The notes: generated from the letters alone by a model not told the origin. Counted from the stretch's first letter, positions 61,701 to 64,000 are shown. The stretch is 64,000 nt of DNA from Prostheceraeus crozeri (GCA_907163375.1 CAJQUW010000580.1:62001-126000), one strand, 5' to 3'. Made by a program: numbers and translations.

Positions 61701-64000
61701 TTGGATCAATGACTTTGCCATTCAGCTTCCAGGTAGGAGATTTTACTCCGATGTCCTTGGCAACAACATTCACACTGATGGTTTCACCTTCAACCAGATC
61801 GATTTCTTTTGTGTCTGGTACAAGCGCTAGGGGCTTAGATGCTTTGTCGGACTTATCTTTATCGTCTACTTTCTTTGAGTCCTTCTTGTCTTTCTCATCC
61901 TCCGGCTGTGGTCTTACTTTGACAGGAATCTTCACTGGATCTCGCTTTTCTACATCGCATGCTATCTCTCCAGCGTCTTCCATAGTGGCTTTGTCAATCT
62001 TCAAGGTAAGACGATCCCCGTCTTTGTCTACTTTCACCCTTTTGTTCGTTTTAGGATCCAGTGGCTTGCCATTGAGTTTCCAAACGGGAGATTCGGTTCT
62101 TCCGATATCTTTGGCCACAACACTCACAGTGATTGGCTGACCTTCGACGAGGTCGATCTCTTCGGTTTCTTGCACGAGTGGAGATGGTTTTGTTTCTGCC
62201 TTCTCTCTAGCATCTGACTTATCCTTATCCTCGGCTTTCATTGCATCCGGTTGATCTTTCTTCGGTTGCTCTTTCTTCTCTTGAGGTCTGACCTTTACTG
62301 GGATTATCACTGAGTCTCGTCCGTAAACACTGCAAGATATCTCTCCAGCGTCATCCTTCTTAGCTTTGTCAATTGACAGTCCCAATCGATCCCCATTCTT
62401 TGATGTCTTCATCCTAATGTCCTTCTTTGGATCAATGACTTTGCCATTCAGCTTCCAGGTAGGAGATTTCACTCCGATGTCCTTGGCAACAACATTCACA
62501 CTGATGGTTTCACCTTCAACCAGATCGATTTCTTTTGTGTCTGGTACAAGCGCTAGGGGCTTAGATGCTTTGTCGGACTTATCTTTATCGTCTACTTTCT
62601 TTGAGTCCTTCTTGTCTTTCTCATCCTCCGGCTGTGGTCTTACTTTGACAGGAATCTTCACTGGATCTCGCTTTTCTACCTCGCATGTTATCTCTCCAGC
62701 GTCTTCCATAGTGGCTTTGTCAATCTTCAAGGTAAGACGATCCCCGTCTTTGTCTACTTTCACCCTTTTGTTCGTTTTAGGATCCAGTGGATTGCCATTG
62801 AGTTTCCAAACGGGAGATTCGGTTCTTCCGATATCTTTGGCCACAACACTCACAGTGATTGGCTGACCTTCGACGAGGTCGATCTCTTCGGTTTCTTGCA
62901 CGAGTGGAGATGGTTTTGTTTCTGCCTTCTCTCTAGCATCTGACTTATCCTTATCCTCGGCTTTCTTTGCATCCGGCTGATCTTTCTTCGGTTGCTCTTT
63001 CTTCTCTTGAGGTCTGACTTTTACTGGGATTATCACTGGGTCTCGTCCGTAAACACTGCAAGATATCTCTCCAGCGTCATCCTTCTTAGCTTTGTCAATT
63101 GACAGTCCCAATCGATCCCCATTCTTTGATGTCTTCATCCTAATGTCCTTCTTTGGATCAATGACTTTGCCATTCAGCTTCCAGGTAGGAGATTTCACTC
63201 CGATGTCCTTGGCAACAACATTCACACTGATGGTTTCACCTTCAACCAGATCGATTTCTTTTGTGTCTGGTACAAGCGCTAGGGGCTTAGATGCTTTGTC
63301 GGACTTATCTTTATCGTCTACTTTCTTTGAGTCCTTCTTGTCTTTCTCATCCTCCGGCTGTGGTCTTACTTTGACAGGAATCTTCACTGGATCTCGCTTT
63401 TCTACCTCGCATGTTATCTCTCCAGCGTCTTCCATAGTGGCTTTGTCAATCTTCAAGGTAAGACGATCCCCGTCTTTGTCTACTTTCACCCTTTTGTTCG
63501 TTTTAGGATCCAGTGGATTGCCATTGAGTTTCCAAACGGGAGATTTGGTTCTTCCGATATCTTTGGCCACAACACTCACAGTGATTGGCTGACCTTCGAC
63601 GAGGTCGATCTCTTCGGTTTCTTGCACGAGTGGAGATGGTTTTGTTTCTGCCTTCTCTCTAGCATCTGACTTATCCTTATCCTCGGCTTTCATTGCATCC
63701 GGCTGATCTTTCTTCGGTTGCTCTTTCTTCTCTTGAGGTCTGACCTTTACTGGGATTATCACTGAGTCTCGTCCGTAAACACTGCAAGATATCTCTCCAG
63801 CGTCATCCTTCTTTGCTTTGTCAATTGACAGTCCCAATCGATCCCATTCTTTGATGTCTTCATCCTAATGTCCTTCTTTGGATCAATGACTTTGCCATTC
63901 AGCTTCCAGGTAGGAGATTTCACTCCGATGTCCTTGGCAACAACATTCACACTGATGGTTTCACCTTCAACCAGATCGATTTCTTTTGTGTCTGGTACAA
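1664..64000 (-). CDS. unc-89: UNC-89/obscurin-like giant Ig/Fn3 muscle protein with pseudokinase (gene-level entry, partial at both ends)
   Basis: This is a single minus-strand gene of 23 recognised exons, listed separately. Every junction keeps phase, and all introns are GT-AG except one GC-AG. The domain order is: double-Ig repeat array, 8 Ig, 1 Ig, 5 Ig, acidic linker, 8 Fn3, Ser-rich linker, 2 Ig, degenerate kinase, acidic/Ser-rich tail. Proteins of this family are sarcomeric scaffolds of the M-line or A-band; they sit in the cytoplasm, which fits the many Ig folds that lack one or both core cysteines. The UNC-89/obscurin assignment rests on the degenerate kinase preceded by Ig domains and followed by a non-Ig linker, as in kinase 1 of that family. 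Twitchin, titin and stretchin-MLCK relatives remain possible, because eight Fn3 domains in a row is unusual for UNC-89. The SH3-DH-PH start and a second kinase, expected for UNC-89, would lie outside the window. About 4,200 residues are coded here. Confidence 0.62.
1837..1960 (-). CDS. Exon 22: end of kinase domain
   Basis: The acceptor AG lies at 1961-1962 and the donor GTAATT at 1831-1836; it enters in phase 2 and leaves in phase 0. It codes QRLSSMEMSSHPWIDSDH, the RxxxxxxxxHPW(I) motif that closes the kinase fold. The tail KMDRLPQYIEHYQQR is of the kind that follows UNC-89/obscurin and MLCK-type kinase domains. Confidence 0.9.
1961..3116. other. Intron 21 (between exons 21 and 22), nothing recognised
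   Basis: AT-rich sequence with no repeat or element I can identify. Confidence 0.6.
3117..3269 (-). CDS. Exon 21: kinase C-lobe
   Basis: The acceptor AG lies at 3270-3271 and the donor GTAAGT at 3111-3116; it enters in phase 2 and leaves in phase 2. It codes LCGSHPFVDENGG, LNAEVEFDHDYFHNIS and AIDFITHLLQKE, matching the (L)SGxxPF to DFI..LL segment of CaMK-group C-lobes. Confidence 0.92.
4270..4880. repeat. Degenerate tandem repeat, period about 170 bp
   Basis: The 33-bp segment at 4352-4384 (GAGACAAGTCTCTCAT...) recurs at 4522-4554 with two changes. Weaker echoes of flanking phrases (GAAATTCAT, AAAAACGCA, GGGATCGAG) appear further right. I cannot fix the number of copies. Confidence 0.4.
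5276..5800. repeat. Minisatellite, 64-bp higher-order unit
   Basis: About eight imperfect copies of a unit running TTTCAAACAGCTTGTCCATC ... GGCCCTTACCTAGCC. It is built from roughly 21-24-bp sub-units that end in (T/C)GGCCCGTCCATCCAA. The tract is GC-rich compared with its surroundings. Confidence 0.85.
6060..6280 (-). CDS. Exon 20: kinase activation segment (DFG changed to DMS) and APE
   Basis: The acceptor AG lies at 6281-6282 and the donor GTAAGT at 6054-6059; it enters in phase 0 and leaves in phase 2. It codes PENIIVTETNTLCLTDMSSA, then YSAPELYDGNG, then FSADCWSMGVITYL. The metal-binding Asp of DFG is kept but Phe-Gly is Met-Ser; the APE motif and the alpha-F Trp-Ser-x-Gly-Val are intact, so the fold is preserved. 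Confidence 0.92.
6281..8542. other. Intron 19 (between exons 19 and 20)
   Basis: The intron holds the minus-strand LINE fragment at 6748-7340. The remainder, including 7.35-8.54 kb, shows nothing I recognise. Confidence 0.6.
6748..7340 (-). mobile_element. LINE 3' fragment with trinucleotide tail
   Basis: Read on the minus strand, broken frames give MKGTVYQKCTRPVIL, then GNETWCLREVEMSILR, and near the end GRPRRKWWKQVEEEVKQIGL followed by KKEDAQN. These match the C-terminal end of an RTE-like LINE polyprotein (Y/T-VxxPVxLYGxETW and KRxRGRPxxxW...EEDAxDR). The (ATC)n run at 6748-6767 sits exactly at its 3' end and reads as a (GAT)n tail. Several stops and frameshifts mark it as long dead. Confidence 0.75.
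8543..8681 (-). CDS. Exon 19: kinase alpha-D to catalytic loop, HxD aspartate lost
   Basis: The acceptor AG lies at 8682-8683 and the donor GTAAGT at 8537-8542; it enters in phase 2 and leaves in phase 0. It codes IDGLPLLQYLSTTMEWTESK, then LVEILVDLHSNRVVHLGLK. The catalytic loop should read H(R/L)DLKPEN; here it is HLGLK|PEN, with the catalytic Asp replaced by Gly (codon GGT). Confidence 0.92.
9359..9616. mobile_element. Small MITE-like element, imperfect terminal inverted repeats
   Basis: The left end, CCATAGAAATTGAC ... CTAGAATGGAAATT, is the imperfect inverse of the right end, AATTTCCATTCTAG ... ATTTCTATGG, each about 42-45 bp. It has no coding capacity. Confidence 0.5.
11804..12690 (-). 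mobile_element. hAT-superfamily transposase remnant
   Basis: The minus strand at about 12330-12050 reads FQHLSRLALACPSLPHGNSD, then NERGFPNLNDFFTRKRKDLE and DDAIEALLQTKCTMRNNN. This is the C-terminal hAT dimerisation motif (LSLPHSNADVERxFS ... ALLxxK). A broken upstream frame at 12687-12439 and a Glu/Lys coiled-coil segment at 11995-11804 flank it. Stops interrupt the frame near 12437. I did not find terminal repeats. Confidence 0.62.
13918..14124 (-). CDS. Exon 18: degenerate kinase N-lobe (beta-2 to beta-5)
   Basis: The acceptor AG lies at 14125-14126 and the donor GTGAGA at 13912-13917; it enters in phase 2 and leaves in phase 2, 207 bp. It codes PTAGIEVRRVISKLTGVEG, then VSRIHS at the position of the beta-3 VAIK motif (Lys replaced by Arg). 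RQRLRRELQCLNSLTHPNII follows (alpha-C Glu kept in RREL), then MSIVFKR. The P-loop glycines are missing. Confidence 0.88.
14125..15403. other. Intron 17 (between exons 17 and 18), nothing recognised
   Basis: No element is seen. I looked for a missing small exon coding a glycine-rich loop and found none; the flanking phases (2 and 2) join directly. Confidence 0.55.
15404..15482 (-). CDS. Exon 17: kinase N-lobe start
   Basis: The acceptor AG lies at 15483-15484 and the donor GTAAGC at 15398-15403; the exon enters in phase 1 and leaves in phase 2, 79 bp. It codes DDAKKSYLLFSKANLYDFYH and then ILGETK. YDFYHILG is the usual entry to beta-1 of titin/UNC-89-type kinases, but the glycine-rich loop that should follow (GxGxxG) is not there. 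Confidence 0.82.
15483..18249. other. Intron 16 (between exons 16 and 17)
   Basis: It contains only a short hairpin element at 15863-15952 and an AT-rich stretch of TTTAAT motifs at 16230-16345. Confidence 0.55.
15863..15952. repeat. Hairpin, 13-bp perfect inverted repeats
   Basis: ATAGAGGTCGGAT at the left and ATCCGACCTCTAT at the right enclose about 65 bp with further partial pairing (GCTATCATAG / CTTAGATAGC). It could be a tiny MITE. Confidence 0.5.
18250..18534 (-). CDS. Exon 16: Ig domain directly before the kinase
   Basis: The acceptor AG lies at 18535-18536 and the donor GTAAGT at 18244-18249; it is a phase 1-1 exon of 285 bp holding one whole Ig domain: SPTILEPPPANANILLHG, LKLSCRVLGSPNPLITWMKD, SDAGVYSVSAENVAGKVNF. 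The B-strand Cys and core Trp are present; the F-strand Cys is Ser. An Ig immediately N-terminal to the kinase is usual in this family. Confidence 0.93.
18535..19493. other. Intron 15 (between exons 15 and 16), nothing recognised
   Basis: Ordinary AT-rich intron sequence. Confidence 0.55.
19494..19637 (-). CDS. Exon 15: second half of the penultimate Ig
   Basis: The acceptor AG lies at 19638-19639 and the donor GTGATC at 19488-19493; it is a phase 1-1 exon of 144 bp. It codes DGVFECTDLDGNHCIRID, then YDVGIYTAFAILECSQ. The F strand has YTAF, so the usual Cys is absent. Confidence 0.88.
19698..19841 (-). CDS. Exon 14: first half of the penultimate Ig
   Basis: The acceptor AG lies at 19842-19843 and the donor GTAAAA at 19692-19697; it is a phase 1-1 exon of 144 bp. 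It codes VSPSISDSCENVVYALID, FVLTCTVPGEQPTEVIW and LKDGQSAFEN: the A to C strands of an Ig, with B-strand Cys and core Trp. A short intron of 60 bp separates it from exon 15. Confidence 0.9.
19842..22057. other. Intron 13 (between exons 13 and 14)
   Basis: It contains a tRNA-Thr-like sequence at 21699-21770 and a short tandem repeat at 20905-20960 (two and a half copies of a 23-bp unit, GGCGCAAATTCGTGATTTCC...). Minus-strand frames at 21.0-21.5 kb have no recognisable product. Confidence 0.55.
21699..21770 (+). tRNA. tRNA-Thr(AGT)-like gene or pseudogene
   Basis: The internal promoters are present: A box TAGCTCGGTTGGTTAGAGC and B box GGTTCGAATCC. The D stem (GCTC/GAGC) and T stem (GTAGG/CCTGC) pair well, and the anticodon loop CTAGTTA gives AGT at 21732-21734. 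A run of four T follows at 21776, a Pol III stop. The acceptor stem is poor (only GGCT/AGCC pairs cleanly, with a bulge), one anticodon-stem pair is mismatched, and position 37 is T rather than A. I therefore favour a pseudogene or the head of a tRNA-derived SINE over a working tRNA. Confidence 0.6.
22058..22120 (-). CDS. Exon 13: 63-bp Ser-rich micro-exon
   Basis: The acceptor AG lies at 22121-22122 and the donor GTAAGT at 22052-22057; it is a symmetric phase 1-1 exon coding GSTSSSAGSVMSSRRSSIQS. It is rich in serine and contains RRSS, a basophilic-kinase type site (an inference from motif). It links Fn3-8 to the next Ig. Because it is symmetric it could be alternatively spliced without loss of frame. 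Confidence 0.82.
22121..22572. other. Intron 12 (between exons 12 and 13), nothing recognised
   Basis: 452 bp of ordinary intron. Confidence 0.55.
22573..22869 (-). CDS. Exon 12: Fn3-8
   Basis: The acceptor AG lies at 22870-22871 and the donor GTAAGT at 22567-22572; it is a phase 1-1 exon of 297 bp coding a single Fn3 domain (SIDMYWYLPRGA, FEIQWLDPSGEWIPW, YVLRVLPSNDYSVGAPS). It is the last Fn3 before the Ig-Ig-kinase block. Confidence 0.92.
22870..24344. other. Intron 11 (between exons 11 and 12), nothing recognised
   Basis: Short open frames occur on both strands but none has a family signature. Confidence 0.55.
24345..24680 (-). CDS. Exon 11: Fn3-7
   Basis: The acceptor AG lies at 24681-24682 and the donor GTGAGT at 24339-24344; it is a phase 1-1 exon of 336 bp coding a single Fn3 domain (IISWDLPDFDQMF, YTIEAFVEGEWEVLDNG, FYVRISAHNDFGTG). 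The F-strand motif RISAHNDFGTG is the usual Fn3 signature. Confidence 0.92.
25045..27549 (+). mobile_element. LINE (CR1/Jockey-type non-LTR retrotransposon), 5'-truncated
   Basis: The reading starts inside the APE endonuclease (VIIVGDLNRF ... AELDYILFSQ), then gives a linker (RDKPWMTGVAKTLINSRWDA) and reverse transcriptase: DLRPISILPSPAKLMERVV, ILALDFAKAFDK, TSGVPQGSVIGPTLF, ILKYADDVTIF (catalytic YADD), and a C-terminal region LLIEKRILRIIGRE-like to ADASCRKLFRKI. Frames change around 25375-25400 and 26335 and stop near 27170, so it is dead. A polyadenylation-like AATAAA and a (TC)n run close it at 27524-27549. Confidence 0.88.
27550..28800 (+). mobile_element. Second LINE, 5'-truncated, different family
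   Basis: It begins directly after the TC tail of the first LINE, inside the RT: YGDAQFGFLPQSSTTCALLK, VISYDYKKAFDKLPH, TSGIPQGSILGPYLF, IQYADDTNICF (catalytic YADD). The C-terminal part follows in another frame: LRILGVTFNSEFSWSNHVD, then LIRTVIEYCSPLFL and LQERRELLSIRMLKKI. There is one frameshift or stop near 28061. An ATT-rich stretch at 28764-28780 may be its 3' tail, so the right end is approximate. Confidence 0.85.
28801..29376. other. Gap between LINE and Penelope-like insertion, nothing recognised
   Basis: AT-rich intron sequence with no signature. Confidence 0.5.
29418..29476 (-). ncRNA. Hammerhead ribozyme motif in Penelope-like 3' region (left arm)
   Basis: The exact inverted counterpart of the right-arm motif, with the same CTGATGA, GAAA, CCGG and TA core elements and the same stem I and II pairing, at mirror coordinates within the 1208-bp arm. 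Confidence 0.78.
29620..30599 (-). pseudogene. Penelope-like ORF fragment, left arm (RT thumb + GIY-YIG)
   Basis: The frame is open across the whole arm and even through the spacer into the other arm (to 30672), which creates a chimeric N-terminus that is not part of the real protein. The GIY-YIG signature is degenerate in its first part (YGL / YVG) but keeps the Arg and Glu of RERMTEH. Translation ends at 29620, about 145 bp before the hammerhead motif. Confidence 0.8.
30618..31597 (+). pseudogene. Penelope-like ORF fragment, right arm (RT thumb + GIY-YIG)
   Basis: A mirror image of the left arm with an open frame from the arm start (DTRISKHGANLSTDLYTKPT) to the stop at 31597. It lacks the RT palm with YxDD, so it is a 5'-truncated copy. 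Confidence 0.8.
31741..31799 (+). ncRNA. Hammerhead ribozyme motif in Penelope-like 3' region (right arm)
   Basis: All core elements are in order: stem I strand TCTC (31741-31744), CTGATGA (31745-31751), stem II GATTGG ... CCAATT (31753-31758 with 31780-31785), GAAA (31786-31789), stem III CCGG (31790-31793), the cleavage triplet end TA (31794-31795), and stem I return GAGA (31796-31799). Stem III is a 4-base palindrome without a loop, so a single molecule would be weak and a dimer, or tandem copy, would be needed. Hammerheads of this minimal type are known in Penelope-like elements. Seen directly; activity is inferred. Confidence 0.78.
32057..32362 (-). CDS. Exon 10: Fn3-6
   Basis: The acceptor AG lies at 32363-32364 and the donor GTAAGT at 32051-32056; it is a phase 1-1 exon of 306 bp coding a single Fn3 domain (LRIAWRLAEDVF, YTVERRTTKGEWKQI, FRVVPDMHGTVGMPS). 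A Penelope-like insertion ends only about 115 bp downstream of its donor, in the following intron. Confidence 0.92.
32363..33943. other. Intron 9 (between exons 9 and 10), nothing recognised
   Basis: AT-rich; no repeat or coding signature. Confidence 0.55.
33944..34384 (-). CDS. Exon 9: rest of Fn3-4 and all of Fn3-5
   Basis: The acceptor AG lies at 34385-34386 and the donor GTAAGT at 33938-33943; it is a phase 1-1 exon of 441 bp. It completes Fn3-4 (YRILSITSNGLVDA) and codes Fn3-5 (GRPVDLRVTVEADG, LSWSPP, YRVTAKNCLGEGD). Confidence 0.92.
34385..37526. other. Intron 8 (between exons 8 and 9)
   Basis: It contains the 21-bp minisatellite at 34443-34750. The rest (34.75-37.53 kb) shows no element I can support. 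Confidence 0.55.
34443..34750. repeat. Minisatellite, about 21-bp unit
   Basis: Around 14 degenerate copies of CCATTGTGTGAATACTGCAAA, in variants. The best-conserved stretch is 34500-34610. On the minus strand it gives a low-complexity His/Ser/Ile frame with no meaning. Confidence 0.8.
37527..38684 (-). CDS. Exon 8: three Fn3 domains and the start of a fourth
   Basis: The acceptor AG lies at 38685-38686 and the donor GTAAGT at 37521-37526; it is a phase 1-1 exon of 1158 bp. Fn3-1 runs from VPPRFSPKTHMESV to LRVMAANQHGTGPPS. Fn3-2 has YELQYRES and FRVRAANFYGKSD. Fn3-3 has INLEWKPAYLADYC and FRVSCRNRYGASGP. A basic linker (QRKRRISEQGGRSS) follows, and then the first strands of Fn3-4, ending in WNWETVAG. 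The paired Trp and Y/F-x-VxAxNxxG motifs are typical of Fn3 domains in muscle giants. Confidence 0.94.
38685..40083. other. Intron 7 (between exons 7 and 8), nothing recognised
   Basis: A few short frames on both strands; no signature. Confidence 0.55.
40084..40167 (-). CDS. Exon 7: 28-codon acidic linker
   Basis: The acceptor AG lies at 40168-40169 and the donor GTAAG at 40079-40083. It is a phase 1-1 symmetric exon of 84 bp, so it can be skipped without a frameshift. It codes YPDLDDSVSEDSETGSVVID followed by PHSIQQR, a Ser/Asp/Glu-rich linker with several CK2-type sites (an inference from motif), placed between the last Ig of the tandem and the first Fn3. Confidence 0.88.
40358..40530 (-). 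CDS. Exon 6: second half of an Ig domain
   Basis: The acceptor AG lies at 40531-40532 and the donor GTTAGT at 40352-40357; the exon enters in phase 2 and leaves in phase 1. It codes YKDDDPLASVPPYRIRI, then EDRGYYTCFVQNAIGEA and GKLSIEG: the C to G strands of the Ig begun in exon 5, with a canonical F-strand Cys. Confidence 0.93.
40592..42315. mobile_element. Foldback-type DNA element, copy 1, interrupted
   Basis: The ends TAGTCCGGGAGCCAGCGTGA and its inverse are flanked by TTA on both sides (40589-40591, 42316-42318), a 3-bp target duplication. The whole element is one long inverted repeat: each arm is about 340 bp around a loop of about 66 bp at 41909-41975. The left arm is split by a 974-bp insertion. 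It matches the 51698-52445 copy closely. It carries no transposase of its own. Confidence 0.85.
40747..41720 (-). mobile_element. Tc1/mariner-like insertion in the foldback arm, transposase remnant
   Basis: It sits at a duplicated TA (40745-40746 and 41721-41722) in a place where the other foldback arm is continuous. The minus strand near 41042-40994 reads LSWPARSPDLNPQINW, the third catalytic block of Tc1/mariner transposases (WPA(R/Q)SPDLNPIE), with Glu replaced by Asn-Trp context and stops around it. Another block, VIMDFNATMS, may be the second catalytic region. Terminal repeats are not clearly matched, so it is old or rearranged. Confidence 0.68.
42959..42960 (-). promoter_or_regulatory. 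Noncanonical GC splice donor
   Basis: On the minus strand the exon/intron boundary reads ATTCGATG|GCAAGTTTC. GCAAGT matches the GC-donor consensus, which is otherwise well paired to U1 snRNA. The codon TGG is split TG|G and restored by the exon-6 acceptor. Confidence 0.8.
42961..43083 (-). CDS. Exon 5: first half of an Ig domain; GC splice donor
   Basis: The acceptor AG lies at 43084-43085; the exon enters in phase 2 and leaves in phase 2. It codes LAPVITKKLRDIDVEEGEP, then FLCRVMAEPEPEIRW. The only boundary that keeps the frame and gives the expected Ig C-strand (EIRW|YKDDDP) is the donor GCAAGT, so the intron begins GC rather than GT. No GT position nearby gives a sensible junction with exon 6. 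Confidence 0.88.
43084..45002. other. Intron 4 (between exons 4 and 5)
   Basis: Mostly an RTE-like LINE fragment (43440-44870); 43.1-43.44 kb shows nothing. Confidence 0.6.
43440..44870 (+). mobile_element. RTE-like LINE fragment, decayed
   Basis: Broken plus-strand frames read ALEDKQFGYQMWRGRRDCTS, LYLTRVDLEKGYDRIPRNIV, VEVGLHQASALSLTVIMAEM, FKCLGNTVDSKGGCEEAM and IVKWKRLRWYGQVIRREEGN. These correspond to RT blocks (DLEKAYDRVPR, GLHQGSALSPFLF) and the C-terminal RLRWYGHVxRR region. The Y(A/V)DD block is not recognisable. There are at least five frame changes or stops. The segment is purine-rich compared with its surroundings. Confidence 0.85.
45003..45205 (-). CDS. Exon 4: second half of an Ig domain and acidic linker
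   Basis: The acceptor AG lies at 45206-45207 and the donor GTAAGT at 44997-45002. It enters in phase 0 (IQ + GNNPNYVPW) and leaves in phase 2. It completes the Ig begun in exon 3 with EEGDYTLFVSNDFGEA, in which the F-strand Cys is replaced by Leu. The exon ends in a Ser/Asp linker (MSESGSDFSDFNG). Confidence 0.9.
45805..45872. repeat. Hairpin, 19-bp inverted repeats
   Basis: GGTTCGTAATAGACAATAA and TTATTGTCTATTACGGACC are inverted (one mismatch) around a loop of about 30 bp. It may be a tiny MITE or the end of a larger decayed element. Confidence 0.6.
47812..47865. repeat. CT/GT simple-sequence tract
   Basis: Pyrimidine-rich CTCTCTCTC blocks ending in (GT)n. Confidence 0.85.
48364..49546 (-). 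CDS. Exon 3: end of one Ig, three whole Ig domains, start of a fifth
   Basis: The acceptor AG lies at 49547-49548 and the donor GTGAGT at 48358-48363; the exon enters in phase 2 and leaves in phase 0. It finishes the exon-2 Ig (CVVNDSGGEASIEIPVSV). Three complete Ig domains follow, with F-strand motifs DTGVYTCHAKN, DVGEYMCVVSN and DRGKYVCTASN, and then the first half of another Ig, ending in GEWFHRGQLIQ. Short linkers contain RKRSDNPP and similar charged stretches. Confidence 0.93.
49773..49919. mobile_element. 147-bp MITE
   Basis: CTTTTTAACGTCATTGTCCG and its inverse CGAACAATGACGTTAAAAAG enclose about 100 bp with further partial symmetry (GCAAGTATTGCC / GGCAATATTTC). Confidence 0.7.
50130..50284. 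repeat. Flanking direct repeat, left copy (155 bp)
   Basis: It abuts the left LTR directly. It matches 54976-55131 closely (few substitutions), running from AAGTA(G/A)ACCGATCAGATAA to CATGTGTCGATGTTAC. Confidence 0.85.
50285..50425 (-). repeat. LTR (3' LTR of the minus-oriented element)
   Basis: 141 bp with TG...CA ends in both orientations, matching the right LTR except at about three positions. Confidence 0.85.
51698..52445. mobile_element. Foldback-type DNA element, copy 2, uninterrupted
   Basis: 748 bp, flanked by TAT on both sides (51695-51697, 52446-52448). Its ends are TAGTCCGCCAGCAGCCC... and ...GGGCTCCAGGACTA-like, inverted. The right arm and loop nearly match copy 1; the left arm is more diverged. 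It lies inside the LTR element and is therefore younger than it. Confidence 0.85.
54827..54967 (-). repeat. LTR (5' LTR of the minus-oriented element)
   Basis: 141 bp, the partner of 50285-50425. The near identity of the pair gives the age estimate. Confidence 0.85.
54976..55131. repeat. Flanking direct repeat, right copy (156 bp)
   Basis: It lies 8 bp (the palindrome GACCGGTC) outside the right LTR. It is far longer than any LTR target-site duplication. Confidence 0.85.
55449..55765 (-). CDS. Exon 2: linker and most of an Ig domain
   Basis: The acceptor AG lies at 55766-55767 and the donor GTAAGA at 55443-55448. The exon enters in phase 0 (NFQ + VDVKMPSSDGKR) and leaves in phase 2. It codes an acidic/Ser-Thr linker (YSSVDDEEELRPSTPP), then an Ig domain with Cys, the core Trp in VKWFRDD, and DDAGLYK. 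The F-strand Cys arrives with the next exon (K|CVVNDSGG). Confidence 0.9.
55766..57691. other. Intron 1 (between exons 1 and 2)
   Basis: It contains the MITE at 56010-56425. The rest (56.43-57.69 kb) is T-rich on the plus strand with no signature. Confidence 0.55.
56010..56425. mobile_element. MITE, second copy of the GGGGGAGATAACCC family
   Basis: Inverted ends of about 60 bp: ATGAAAATCAGGTTCTTGTG ... CTCCCCCTCCACGTTTTCAA at the left and the inverse at the right. Internal phrases such as GACGATAACTTGAAGTGCAG match the copy at 40571-42955. It has no coding capacity. Confidence 0.8.
57692..64000 (-). CDS. Exon 1 of window: double-Ig repeat array plus eight Ig domains
   Basis: This is a giant exon of more than 6.3 kb that runs off the right edge. 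Its 5' part (to about 60460) is the 726-bp double-Ig array. It continues with eight diverged Ig domains of about 95 residues, each with the pattern (L)xCDxxxxxxxEG ... W ... D(A/S/T)GxYxC. Linkers between domains are short and acidic. The donor is CAG|GTAAGG with the exon ending at 57692 in phase 0, after the residues ANFQ. The reading frame changes twice inside the array, near 63843-63845 and 61105-61107, each time where a four-base G or C run seen in sister repeats has only three bases; the reading frame is otherwise open throughout. Confidence 0.93.
60460..64000 (-). repeat. Coding tandem array, 726-bp unit (242 residues, two Ig-like domains)
   Basis: Identical landmarks recur at 60915, 61640, 62366 and 63092 and again near 63818, giving a 726-bp period with one 725-bp step. 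About 4.9 units are visible and the array continues past the window. Each unit has Ig-A (core ETEEIDLVEGQPITV, then VWKLNGKPLDPK, then DAGEITCEV) and Ig-B (core DTKEIDLVEGETISV, then TWKLNGKVIDPK, then DAGEISCSV), separated by highly charged linkers rich in K, D and E. Both Ig types keep the core Trp and the F-strand Cys but have Val in place of the B-strand Cys, so no canonical disulfide is possible. Units differ at only a few residues (for example N/K before PLDPK, K/M in the linker, S/P after GRD), which means recent duplication or homogenisation. Confidence 0.95.

Noticed and set aside
60195-63592. Plus-strand open frames of 164-181 residues recurring every 726 bp (60195, 60221, 61640, 62366, 63092)
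   Set aside because: They are antisense shadows of the double-Ig array; their spacing only reflects the repeat period.

Overview
The window is invertebrate animal DNA, AT-rich (roughly 63% A+T by eye), with long repeat-filled introns and one host gene that spans nearly all of it on the minus strand. The gene is a giant intracellular Ig/Fn3 muscle protein of the UNC-89/obscurin - twitchin/titin superfamily. I placed 23 exons (1664 to beyond 64000) whose phases agree at every junction; they carry about 12.6 kb of coding sequence, and the gene runs off both edges. The family, and the mix of Tc1/mariner, hAT, pogo, LINE, Penelope-like and LTR elements, indicate a protostome. I cannot name the species.

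Reading with the gene (right to left): 64000-60460 is an array of almost identical 726-bp units, each coding two Ig-like domains joined by Lys/Asp/Glu-rich linkers; 60460-57692 codes eight further diverged Ig domains in the same giant exon; 55765-40084 codes six more Ig domains and an acidic linker; 38684-22573 codes eight consecutive Fn3 domains; 22120-22058 is a 21-residue Ser-rich cassette exon; 19841-18250 codes two Ig domains; 15482-1837 codes a protein-kinase fold that has lost the beta-3 lysine, the catalytic aspartate and the glycines of the P-loop, and is therefore a probable pseudokinase; 1773-1664 begins an acidic/Ser-rich tail. A degenerate kinase followed by a disordered linker fits kinase 1 of UNC-89/obscurin better than twitchin or titin, whose kinase is followed directly by Ig domains. 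The run of eight Fn3 domains is not like C. elegans UNC-89.

The introns are a graveyard of mobile elements: a pogo-like element with an 18-bp subterminal repeat (1-665), LINE fragments (6.75-7.34, 25.04-27.55, 27.55-28.8 and 43.44-44.87 kb), a hAT remnant (about 11.8-12.69 kb), a tRNA-Thr-like gene or pseudogene (21.7 kb), a perfectly symmetric inverted pair of Penelope-like copies (29392-31926), nested MITE/foldback/mariner insertions that make up almost the whole intron at 40531-42960, a Ty3/gypsy-like LTR retrotransposon fossil (50285-54967), several small hairpin MITEs and two minisatellites.

Most notable observations: (1) each Penelope-like arm carries a sequence with the complete hammerhead-ribozyme core, with a palindromic CCGG stem III; (2) one intron uses a GC donor and consists almost entirely of nested transposons; (3) the 726-bp double-Ig array is nearly homogeneous but is broken twice by one-base losses in four-base homopolymers, most simply read as sequence errors; (4) the kinase is degenerate at several catalytic positions.
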